A DNA stretch of 64,000 bases, taken from assembly GCF_000379105.1 (NCBI RefSeq), contig NZ_KB900609.1, positions 5,096,438 to 5,160,437 on the forward strand. Direction: 5' to 3'. This stretch comes from Methylobacterium sp. WSM2598. GTDB taxonomy: Bacteria > Pseudomonadota > Alphaproteobacteria > Rhizobiales > Beijerinckiaceae. Under the pieces are notes generated by a model. It was not told where the DNA came from, did not search any database, and was given only the letters and a program-made list of their open reading frames with translations. Of this stretch, positions 8,171 to 15,804 are shown in pieces. A program made the translations under genes and the position numbers. Position 1 is the first letter of the stretch. Each line of letters starts with the position of its first letter.

Positions 8171-10249
8171 ATGCCCATCACGCTGACTGCCGCCACGCGG
8201 CAGAACCTGCTGTCGATGCAGGACACCGCCTCGCTCATCGCCACCACCCAGAACCGCCTGGCGACGGGCAAGAAGGTCAACACCGCCCTCGACAACCCGA
8301 CCAACTTCTTCACCGCCGACGGCCTCTCCTCCCGCTCGACCGCCCTGTCCTCCCTCCTCGACAGCGTCTCGAACGGCATCCAGACCATCCAGGCCGCCAA
8401 TACCGGCCTCACCAAGGTCCAGACCCTCACCGACCAGCTCAAGTCGGTGGCCCAGCAGGCCCTCGCCTCCGCCAATTCCTTCTCGGTCAAGGCGACCTCG
8501 GTCTCGACCGCGCTCACCGGCGCCTCGGCCCAGAACCTGCTCTCGACCGGCGCCACGCAGGCGGTCAGCGACACCGCCCTGAGCGGCAACACCACCGCCA
8601 CCGCCGCCACCGTCACGGCCGGCACCGCCTACAGCAACGGCGTCGCGACCTACACGGCCGGCTCCTACACGACCCTCACCGCCTCCGCGACGATCGCCCT
8701 CAACGGCACCGCGATCGCGCTCGCCAGCGGCGACGACATCAACGCCGCCGTCGCCAAGATCAACGCGCAATCCGCCACCACCGGCGTCACCGCGGCGGCC
8801 TCCGGCGGCAAGCTCGTCTTCACCGGCAGCAATTCCGGCGCCCAGTTCACCTACGCGGCGACCGGCTCCGAGACCGGCCTCGCGGCCAGCGGCGCCACCA
8901 CGAACGGCGCCGGCGCGTCCTCCACCACGCTGACCATCAACGGCACGACGGTCACGGTCGCCACCGGCTCGAACGAGAGCCAGGTCATCAACGCCATCAA
9001 CGCCGTCACCTCGACCACCGGCGTCACCGCCTCCGACAGCGGCGGCAAGATCAGGCTGACCGGCGCGGCGGACGGGTCGAGCATCACCGTCCAGGGCGGC
9101 ACCGGCAGCCAGGTCGGCTTCGGGACGACGGCCTCGACCACGGCCGGCGCCTTCTCGCCGAGCGCCGCCACCCTGGCGATCGCGGTCGGCTTCAAGGCCG
9201 GCGACAACTTCACGGTCAACGGCCAATCCGTCAACATCGCGGCCGGCGACACGCTCGGCTCCATCGCCCAGAAGGTCAGCACCGCCACCAGCGGCACCGT
9301 CTCGGCCAGCTACGACGCCACCAACCGCAAGTTCACCTTCACGGCCGCCGACACCAACACCGCCATCACCCTCGGCAACGGCTCGACCGCGACCTCGCTG
9401 CTCTCCAACCTCGGCTTCAACTCGCCCACCACCTTCGCGGCGGGCCTGGGAGCGCCGGGCTCGAGCTCGGCCCTGGCGGGCAAGTCGCTGACCGTGCAGG
9501 TCGGCTCCGGCCCGAGCGCGACCTTCACCTTCGGCTCGGCGGCGGGCCAGATCTCGACCCTGACGCAGCTCAACAGCGCGCTGGCAGCGGCCAACGCCCA
9601 GGCCTCGATCGACACCGCGACCGGGCGGATCTCGATCACCACCGCCAACGACTCGGGCACCGACGACCTCAAGATCACCGCCTCGGGCACCGGCAACCCG
9701 TTCAACTCCGGCACCTCGAGCGCGGTGATCGGCGGCGACGGGCTGACCGCGCGCAACGGGCTGGTGAGCACCTTCAACAACCTGCTGACCCAGATCGACC
9801 AGCTCGCGGCGGATTCGGGCTACAACGGCGTCAACCTGCTCGCCGGGGACACGCTGAAGATCAGCTTCAACGAGAAGAACACGTCGACGCTGTCGGTGCA
9901 GGGCTCGACGGTGTCGTACACGCAGCTCGGCCTGAGCGTGCTGTCGCAGTCGGACTTTCAGGAGAACAGCGCGATCAACAAGGTGATCAAGTCGATCAAC
10001 ACGGCGGCGAGCTCGCTGAAGAGCCAGGCCTCGTCGCTGGGCGCGAACCTTGCGGTGGTGCAGAACCGTCAGGACTTCACCAAGCAGATGATCAACGTGC
10101 TCGACACGGGTGCGGCGAACCTGACCAACGCGGACCTGCACGAGGAGGCGGTGAATTCTCAGGCGCTGCAGACCCGCAACTCGCTCGGCGTCTCGGCGCT
10201 GTCGCTGGCCAACCAGGCGCAGCAGAGCGTGCTGCAGCTCCTGCGCTGA
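8171..10249 (+). CDS. large flagellin with an expanded central region
   Basis: The protein has 692 residues, longer than the 300-500 common in this group. The conserved N-terminal D0/D1 helix (MPITLTAATRQNLLSMQDTA..., about residues 1-110) and the C-terminal D1/D0 helix (residues about 590-692, ending LANQAQQSVLQLLR) bracket a Thr/Ser/Gly-rich centre. The centre contains at least three repeats resembling the flagellin IN motif: INGT or LNGT, then a stretch such as NAAVAKINAQS or SQVINAINAV, then TGVTA..GGK. The ATG at 8171 follows AAGGAT and gives the canonical N-terminus. A strong terminator follows the stop. The exported subunit polymerises into the filament. Confidence 0.93.
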   Translation: MPITLTAATRQNLLSMQDTASLIATTQNRLATGKKVNTALDNPTNFFTADGLSSRSTALSSLLDSVSNGIQTIQAANTGLTKVQTLTDQLKSVAQQALASANSFSVKATSVSTALTGASAQNLLSTGATQAVSDTALSGNTTATAATVTAGTAYSNGVATYTAGSYTTLTASATIALNGTAIALASGDDINAAVAKINAQSATTGVTAAASGGKLVFTGSNSGAQFTYAATGSETGLAASGATTNGAGASSTTLTINGTTVTVATGSNESQVINAINAVTSTTGVTASDSGGKIRLTGAADGSSITVQGGTGSQVGFGTTASTTAGAFSPSAATLAIAVGFKAGDNFTVNGQSVNIAAGDTLGSIAQKVSTATSGTVSASYDATNRKFTFTAADTNTAITLGNGSTATSLLSNLGFNSPTTFAAGLGAPGSSSALAGKSLTVQVGSGPSATFTFGSAAGQISTLTQLNSALAAANAQASIDTATGRISITTANDSGTDDLKITASGTGNPFNSGTSSAVIGGDGLTARNGLVSTFNNLLTQIDQLAADSGYNGVNLLAGDTLKISFNEKNTSTLSVQGSTVSYTQLGLSVLSQSDFQENSAINKVIKSINTAASSLKSQASSLGANLAVVQNRQDFTKQMINVLDTGAANLTNADLHEEAVNSQALQTRNSLGVSALSLANQAQQSVLQLLR

Positions 10250-10276
10250 TCGGCGCCGCACCTTGCGACGAGCACG

Positions 10277-10299
10277 CGGCCGGGGCCTCGCCCCGGCCG
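10277..10299 (+). terminator. strong terminator after flagellin
   Basis: A perfect 10-bp stem (10277-10286 with 10290-10299) and 3-nt loop is followed by TTCTCGTT. It starts 28 bases after the flagellin stop. Confidence 0.75.
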
Positions 10300-10400
10300 T
10301 TCTCGTTGTGGCGCCCGGCGGGGGCTCGGACGCGGCCGGGGGGAGGGCGCTGGTCCCGAATCCGGTCCGCCGACGGCGCCTGTCGCGGACCGGGGGCGGT

Positions 10401-10709
10401 TCAGAGGGCGCCGGGCCGCTTCAGCTCGATCTCCACGAAGGCGATCGGGTGGTCGGAGCCGTTCATCACGTCGTGGCGCACGCCCGCGGGGCGGCGGTAG
10501 GATTGGCCCTGCGCCAGCACGGTCTCGGTCACGGCCTCGCCGTCATGGACGCGCAGGCAGCCCGGCGTCACCATCACGATCACGTACGGCCAGCCGTGCT
10601 CGTGCCAGCCCGTCACGGCGCCGGGAGCGAAGTCCCAGCGGGTGATCCGCACCGCCTCGTCGTCCAGCTGCACCATCGGCACGGCCGGAATCGTGCAGGC
10701 GAAGGCCAT
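10401..10709 (-). CDS. single-domain cupin protein
   Basis: This 102-residue small beta-barrel protein carries a cupin motif: GWHEHGWPYVIVMVTPG in the first half and GQSYRRPAGVRHDVMNG in the second, with His residues placed as metal ligands. Such proteins range from dioxygenase-like enzymes to sensors, and nothing here fixes the function. The ATG at 10709 (MAFACTIPAV) fits the domain edge. It is convergent with the flagellin gene. Confidence 0.8.
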   Translation of the reverse strand: MAFACTIPAVPMVQLDDEAVRITRWDFAPGAVTGWHEHGWPYVIVMVTPGCLRVHDGEAVTETVLAQGQSYRRPAGVRHDVMNGSDHPIAFVEIELKRPGAL

Positions 10710-10821
10710 GGGCGGATCTCCCGAGAGGGCCCGTCCACACGTCGGGGCCCGCGCGCGCATGCGCCGGGCCTCGCCGCGAGGACGTCAGGATGGGATGCGC
10801 CCGGCGATCCGGGCGCGGGGC

Positions 10822-11115
10822 TCAGGCGGTGGTGGTCGGGCTCGACGCCGGGGCCGGGGCGGCCGCCGGGCGGCGGGGCGCGACGGCGCGGGGCTTCGGC
10901 TTCGGCGCAGCGATCAGCCCCTCGCGGATCGCGGTCTTGCGCGCCTGCTTGCGGGCGCGGCGCACCGCCTCCGCCTTCTCGCGGGCCTTGCGCACGGAGG
11001 GCTTCTCGTAGGCCTTCCGCTGCTTCATCTCGCGGAAGATGCCCTCGCGCTGCATCTTCTTCTTCAGCACGCGGAGGGCCTGATCGACGTTGTTGTCCCG
11101 AACGAGTACCTGCAA
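10822..11115 (-). CDS. rpsU: 30S ribosomal protein S21, TTG start
   Basis: Residues 1-55 are a classic S21 (QVLVRDNNVDQALRVLKKK, then EGIFREMKQRKAYEKPS), a small-subunit protein that helps 30S engage mRNA. The conserved N-terminus begins exactly at a TTG (11113-11115) preceded by GAGG at about 8 bases, so TTG is taken as the start. An in-frame ATG at 11172 would add 19 unrelated residues. The C-terminal 40 residues form a basic then Pro/Ala-rich extension, as in other alphaproteobacterial S21 proteins. Total length is 97 residues. Confidence 0.92.
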   Translation of the reverse strand: MQVLVRDNNVDQALRVLKKKMQREGIFREMKQRKAYEKPSVRKAREKAEAVRRARKQARKTAIREGLIAAPKPKPRAVAPRRPAAAPAPASSPTTTA

Positions 11116-11369
11116 GGGTGTGTCCTCTAGAATTCTTCGAACCGTGGCCGGCCGAGGGCCGTCCTGCGACATCCGGCGAACCGGAATGCGCCCCAGACCC
11201 CGGCCGTTCCTGACCGGGAGGAGCGCACGTCGCGATTGCCGCTAAGGCCGGCGCACGCATGCGCTTGGCTGCGCCATACACCAGTTCGGGACGATTTCCA
11301 ACCGGGTGCGCGGCGCCGCGGCGGGCGCGGGGCGCGATTCTTGAATGAACCGCCCTCCGACCCGGCTGG

Positions 11370-12584
11370 TCAGGCGTTCGACTGGATGAAGTTGCGCACC
11401 AGCGGGTAGGTCTGGGTCTCCCACTTGCGCCCCGAGAAGACGCCGTAATGCCCGACCCCCGCCTGGAGGTGGTGCCGCTTGCGGAAGGGCCGCAGGCTGG
11501 CGCAGAGGTCGTGCGCCGCCATCGTCTGGCCGACCGAGCAGATGTCGTCGCGCTCGCCCTCCACGGTCATCAGCGCGGTCCTGCGGATGGCGCGCATGTC
11601 GAGGGGCGCCCCCCGGTAGGTCAGGGCGTTGCGGGCCAGCGTCGCGTCCTGGAACACGGTCTTGACCGTCTCGAGGTAGAATTCCGCCGCGAGGTCCAGC
11701 ACGGCGAAGTACTCGTCGTAGAAGGTCTCGATCTGCGCCGCCTTGGCCTCCTCGCCGCGCGCGATGTGCCAGAACAGGTCGATGTGGCCGTGCATGTGCC
11801 GGGCCGAGTTCATCGTCATGAAGGCCATGAGCTGGACGAAGCCGGGATAGACGCGGCGGCCCGCGCCGGCATGGCGGCGCGGCACGGTGCCGATGAGGTT
11901 GCGCTCGAACCACTCGATCGGCCGGGAGGTCGCGAGTTCGTTGACCTTGGTGGGGTTGATGCGGGTGTCGACCGGACCGGCCATCAGGGTCATGCTGGCC
12001 GGGTGGGCGGCGTTGCGCGATTCGGCCATCACCGCCGCCGCCGCCAGGGCCTGGACGCAGGGCTGGCAGACCGCCACGAGGTGGGCCCCCTCGCCGATCG
12101 TCTCCAGGAAGCGGACCACGTGCCCGACATAGTCGTCGAAGCCGAAGCGCCCGGCCTCGACCGGCACGTCCCGGGCGTTGTGCCAGTCGGTGATGTAGAC
12201 GTCGTGGTCGGCGAGGAGCGTGCGCACGGTCGAGCGCAGCAGCGTGGCGAAGTGGCCCGAGAGGGGCGCCACCACCAGCACGCGGGGCTGCTCGGAGGCG
12301 ATGTCCTTGCGGAAGTGCAGCAGCGTGCCGAAGGGGGTGCGCAGCACCGGCTCCTCGCGCACCGGCACCTCGCGGTTGCCGACGTGCACGCCGGCGATGC
12401 CGTAGGCCGGCCGCACGTGGGTGAGGCCGGCGCGCATCATCATCCGGGCCGCCGCCAGCACCCAGGTGGCCGGCTCCCGGGCGCCCGCCTCCGTCCAGGG
12501 CGTGACGGTCTCGTGGAGGAGGCGCCCCCAGCCCCGCGCCGCGGCCGCGGCGTCGGACTGCACCTCGAAGAGATCGTAGAGCAT
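11370..12584 (-). CDS. phaZ: intracellular polyhydroxyalkanoate depolymerase
   Basis: This 404-residue protein matches intracellular short-chain PHA depolymerases that mobilise PHB granules. Features are the N-terminal MLYDLFEVQ, a DWHNARDVP motif, and a lipase-box-like VCQPC near residues 172-176 with cysteine as the expected nucleophile. A histidine near the end (GVGHYGVFSGRKW) completes the hydrolase pattern. There is no signal peptide. The ATG at 12584 was preferred to a GTG at 12608. It is divergent from the GST gene. A second, unrelated PHB depolymerase lies at 31.1-32.1 kb. Confidence 0.9.
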   Translation of the reverse strand: MLYDLFEVQSDAAAAARGWGRLLHETVTPWTEAGAREPATWVLAAARMMMRAGLTHVRPAYGIAGVHVGNREVPVREEPVLRTPFGTLLHFRKDIASEQPRVLVVAPLSGHFATLLRSTVRTLLADHDVYITDWHNARDVPVEAGRFGFDDYVGHVVRFLETIGEGAHLVAVCQPCVQALAAAAVMAESRNAAHPASMTLMAGPVDTRINPTKVNELATSRPIEWFERNLIGTVPRRHAGAGRRVYPGFVQLMAFMTMNSARHMHGHIDLFWHIARGEEAKAAQIETFYDEYFAVLDLAAEFYLETVKTVFQDATLARNALTYRGAPLDMRAIRRTALMTVEGERDDICSVGQTMAAHDLCASLRPFRKRHHLQAGVGHYGVFSGRKWETQTYPLVRNFIQSNA

Positions 12585-12875
12585 CAGCCCGAAGACTCCC
12601 GCACACACGCCGGAGCCGACGCGCTTGCCGCTGCTGAGACGTAAGGCAACGCTCGCCCTCCCGCGATCTGACTTTCGTTGGGTGTGGTCCCGGGACTATG
12701 CCCGTCTGACTCCCGGCCATGCGATGCTCGTGCCAAACCCCGGGCCGGGCCGGTCTGGATTCTCGTCGTCTGGTGCGCCGCGGCGGCTGCCCCTATGGTC
12801 GCGGCGCTGACGGCACGAGTCTTGGATGGGCTGACGCCGGGTCGGGTCCGGCCGGGCCCGCGGGGGAGGATGCGC

Positions 12876-13532
12876 ATGGCAGAGGCCACGCTGACGGTAT
12901 CGAGCCGAAACTACTCGTCGTGGTCGCTGCGCGGCTGGCTGCTCTGCCGGATGGCCGGGCTCGACTTCACCGTCGAGGTGCTGGGGACCGGCGACGCGGC
13001 GAGCCGCGCCGAACTCCTGCACCTCTCGCCCTCCTTCCTGGTGCCGCGCCTCACCCACGGCCCGGTCCGGGTCTGGGACGTGCTGGCGATCGCCCAGTAC
13101 CTGCACGAGTGGCGCCCGGAGGCCGGCCTCGTCCCGGCCGACCTCGTCAAGCGCGCGTGGTGCCGCTCGATCTCCGGCGAGATGCATGGCGGCTTCGTGA
13201 ACCTGCGCTCGGCCCTGCCGATGAACCTGCGGGCGCGCTACACCGACTTCAAGCTGTGGGGGGGCGCGCAGTCGGACATCGCGCGCATCGTGGAGATCTG
13301 GGAGGAGGCGCTCGCCGCGCATGGCGGCCCCTACCTGTTCGGCGCGACGCCCACGATCGCGGACGCGATGTACGCGCCCGTCTGCACCCGCTTCGTCACC
13401 TACAATGTCGGCCTGCCGCCCGGCAGCGCGGCCTTTCGCGACCACGTCATGGCCTGGCCCCTGATGCAGGAATGGATCGCCGAGGCGGAGGGCGAGCCCG
13501 AGGAGATCGAGGAACTCGACATGGAGTTCTGA
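12876..13532 (+). CDS. glutathione S-transferase family protein
   Basis: The 218-residue protein starts with a thioredoxin-like domain containing the SSWSLRGWLL pattern of bacterial GSTs, in which a serine usually activates glutathione. A helical C-terminal domain holds the substrate pocket. The ATG at 12876 lies 6 bases after GGGGAGG and is preferred to the ATG at 12870. The last codons (IEELDMEF) and stop are duplicated directly downstream (see the repeat at 13506). The substrate is unknown. Confidence 0.88.
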   Translation: MAEATLTVSSRNYSSWSLRGWLLCRMAGLDFTVEVLGTGDAASRAELLHLSPSFLVPRLTHGPVRVWDVLAIAQYLHEWRPEAGLVPADLVKRAWCRSISGEMHGGFVNLRSALPMNLRARYTDFKLWGGAQSDIARIVEIWEEALAAHGGPYLFGATPTIADAMYAPVCTRFVTYNVGLPPGSAAFRDHVMAWPLMQEWIAEAEGEPEEIEELDMEF

Positions 13533-13578
13533 TCGAGGAACTCGACATGGAGTTCTGAAGGAATGGAGTTCTGAAGGA
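13506..13578 (+). repeat. tandem duplication of the 3' end of the GST gene
   Basis: The last 26 bases before the final A of the stop (13506-13531) are repeated exactly at 13532-13557. A 16-bp unit (ATGGAGTTCTGAAGGA) then occurs twice in tandem at 13547-13562 and 13563-13578. Each copy recreates the end of the gene including its stop. This suggests recent slippage or short-homology duplication. Confidence 0.9.
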
Positions 13579-13718
13579 CCGGGGAGGTCGCAAGGATCGG
13601 GCCCGGGCGCCCGGCGCCACCTCGCGCGCCCCATCCCCCGGATCTCGCGGCGATGGCGGCCGCGATCGCTGCGGGACGGCGGATCTCGGCTTCGCTCGGG
13701 CGCGCAGGGTTCTCCGCC

Positions 13719-14294
13719 TCAGCCCCGCTTCGCCCCCGCCCGGTCGGCCGGGGATGCCAGCGGGTCCCGCGGGGCCTCGCGCCCCTCGCGGGCGGCGTTC
13801 GAGAACACCGTCTGTCCGCCGGGCCCCGTATCCTCCCGCCGCGGCGGGTTGCGCCGGTCGAGATCGCCGCGGGCGGCGAGTTCGTCCGGGTTGCCGCGCT
13901 CGGAGGCCGGCACGTCGTCGATCCGCACCGGCGTCGCGCCGCTCCCGCCCGGGGCGCTCAGAATGCCCGAATGCGCGGTGCCGTCGCCGCCCATGCCCCC
14001 GGATCCCTTGCCGCCGGACCCTTTGCCGCCGTCTTCCTGGGAGCCGCCCTCCGCCGGGGCGCCGGCCGTGCCGAAGGCCGCCCGCACGTCGTCCGCCTCG
14101 CCCGGCAGGTCGCCCGGATCGGGCGCGCGGCCCGCGTCGGCGCGCGGCCCGTCCGGCCGGCTGAGCCGCCGGTCGAGTTCCCGCTGCTCCTCCTCGGTCA
14201 GCCGCGTCCGGCGGGCCTCGCCCGCCGCGCCCGTCGCGGGGGATGCCCCACCGCCGGGGACCGGGGGCTCCCGGTCGCTCGGATTCGTCGCCAT
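13719..14294 (-). CDS. hypothetical hydrophilic, probably disordered protein
   Basis: A 191-residue protein rich in Gly, Pro, Asp, Arg and Glu, with a GGKGSGGKGSGG stretch near its middle. One amphipathic segment (TRLTEEEQRELDRRLS) may be helical. No signal peptide, membrane segment or known domain is visible. The start at 14294 has GGGAG a few bases upstream. The composition could reflect a stress or desiccation protein, but that is only a guess. It is convergent with GST and lies just downstream of the RNase T2 gene on the same strand. Confidence 0.6.
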   Translation of the reverse strand: MATNPSDREPPVPGGGASPATGAAGEARRTRLTEEEQRELDRRLSRPDGPRADAGRAPDPGDLPGEADDVRAAFGTAGAPAEGGSQEDGGKGSGGKGSGGMGGDGTAHSGILSAPGGSGATPVRIDDVPASERGNPDELAARGDLDRRNPPRREDTGPGGQTVFSNAAREGREAPRDPLASPADRAGAKRG

Positions 14295-14379
14295 GCGGGT
14301 CTCCCTCTGCCGCCCGGGGCGGCGCGCCGCCCCGGGGTGGGGGACCAAAGCACGGGGCCGGCGACGGTTCCGGCGCGGC

Positions 14380-15036
14380 TCAGGGCCCGGACGCGGCCGT
14401 CACCTCGCCCGCCCGGCAATTCTGCCGCGCCAGGTCGGGGCAGGGCGTGAAGGAGCGCAGGTCCTTCGACAAGCAGATCCGCACCTCCTCCAGGCGTCCG
14501 GCCCGGCAGGTGACCGACATCATGTCGGGGCGCAGGCCCGGATTGCTGGTCACGAACAGGCGCGCCACCTCGATCGGCGCCGCGCGCAGCGTTTCCCCGC
14601 CGCGCAGGCGCTCCGGGATGGTGACGGCGTCGCGGGCGCGGCGCGCGAGGCGGAAATAGCTCGCCGGATCCTCGCCCGAGCAGGTGCCGTGCTTGCGCCA
14701 CTCGTAGCGGGCGAGCCCCTCGGTCGGGAACACCCCCTCGGCCTCGGCCAGGGCCTGCCGCGACGGCGGGCGCGGGAAGGCGCCGCACTCGCTCGGATAG
14801 CCGCGGTCGTATTGGGGCCACAGCCCGTGCACCACGAAGCCGGGATTGCGGCCCGGATCGCATTGCGCGTCGCCGCGCCGCTCGCCGGTGAGCGCGCAGA
14901 AGGTCGGCGACCAGGACAGTGCCAGGACGTAGAAGTCGAACCGGCCGGGGGTTCCGCCGCGCTCCTGCGCGGCGGCCGGCACGGCCGCGAGGGCCGCGAG
15001 GGCCGCGGCCAGCGCGAGGGCGGGTCCGCGGATCAG
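14380..15036 (-). CDS. secreted ribonuclease T2, apparent CTG start
   Basis: RNase T2 cleaves single-stranded RNA in the periplasm or outside the cell. Both catalytic blocks are present: FVVHGLWPQ (His70) and EWRKHGTCSG (Glu112, His116), plus cysteines for disulfides. A signal peptide of about 24 residues ends in an AAAQ-like site. The frame has no ATG, GTG or TTG before the signal peptide except far upstream inside the preceding gene. The CTG at 15034-15036 overlaps that gene's stop (CTGA) and has GGAGG 7 bases upstream, so a coupled CTG start is the best explanation. Length would be 218 residues. Confidence 0.82.
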   Translation of the reverse strand: MIRGPALALAAALAALAAVPAAAQERGGTPGRFDFYVLALSWSPTFCALTGERRGDAQCDPGRNPGFVVHGLWPQYDRGYPSECGAFPRPPSRQALAEAEGVFPTEGLARYEWRKHGTCSGEDPASYFRLARRARDAVTIPERLRGGETLRAAPIEVARLFVTSNPGLRPDMMSVTCRAGRLEEVRICLSKDLRSFTPCPDLARQNCRAGEVTAASGP

Positions 15037-15506
15037 GGCCGCGCCTCCCGGCAGGACGTCGCCGAGGCGTACGCGTAGGCGAGGTTGCGGTCGAGGCCGT
15101 GCACGCAGAACTCGACGCCCCAGGTCGAGCCGATGATGCCCAGGCTCTCGCGCACCGAGTAATCCACCCGGCGGCGCACCCCGTCCGAGGTCGTCGCCAC
15201 CGCCGTGCAGAAGCGCCTCGGGTAGAAGTCCAGGCCCCACGGCCGCCACGCGGTGCGCTCGATCCGCTCGTAGCGGAGGATCGTCAGCGACGAGTTCCAG
15301 AACTTCGATTCCTTCTCGGCGAATTGCGTCGAGAGCTTCTCCAGCACGTCCGCGTCCTGGCAGCCCGGGATGTCGGCGTCGAAGGGGAATTCCCGCTCCT
15401 CCGCCGGGGTGACCTCCTGGCGGGCCGAGCGCGCGAGGGAGGGCGTGACGGCGCAGGCGACGGCGAGGCCGGCGGCGAGCGAGGCGAGGAGGCAGGAGGG
15501 GCGCAT
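15033..15506 (-). CDS. conserved secreted protein of unknown function, coupled to RNase T2
   Basis: A 157-residue protein with a signal peptide (MRPSCLLASLAAGLAVACAV...) and mature part with several cysteines (GCQDA, RRFCTA, VEFCVHG, TSCREA) and aromatic stretches. No known family recognised. Its stop overlaps the putative CTG start of RNase T2, so the two are probably translated as a pair. A role in folding, inhibiting or assisting the nuclease would fit but is unproven. The upstream frame without a signal sequence was rejected as the start. Confidence 0.72.
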   Translation of the reverse strand: MRPSCLLASLAAGLAVACAVTPSLARSARQEVTPAEEREFPFDADIPGCQDADVLEKLSTQFAEKESKFWNSSLTILRYERIERTAWRPWGLDFYPRRFCTAVATTSDGVRRRVDYSVRESLGIIGSTWGVEFCVHGLDRNLAYAYASATSCREARP

Positions 15507-15804
15507 GGCCGGACCTCGGGTTCGGGCGGGCGCGCGGGCCCTGGGGGCGCGCGGGCGCGCCGCGGTTTCAGCGTCTCGGCTGCCAGACGAAGCCCTCCGG
15601 CACGGCCAAGTCAAGGCGCCGCGAGGGCGCCGCCGCGCTTTCGCGCGCAGGTGGTGTCGGCAGATCACAGGCGCCGGCCCGGGCGGGCCGGCGGCGCGCC
15701 GCAGCCGGGCCGGCGGCCCGGGCGGGGCGGCGCTCGCCCTCGCTTCAAGCGGGCGCGCTCCTGCTCTATGTCAGGGCGGCCCGTCAGGAACCGAGCCGCC
15801 CCGC

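Noticed and set aside
8132..10261. Long open frame antisense to the flagellin gene
   Set aside because: It lacks stops because of third-position GC bias. Its protein is Arg/Gly/Ala-rich with no motif, while the plus strand encodes a clear flagellin.
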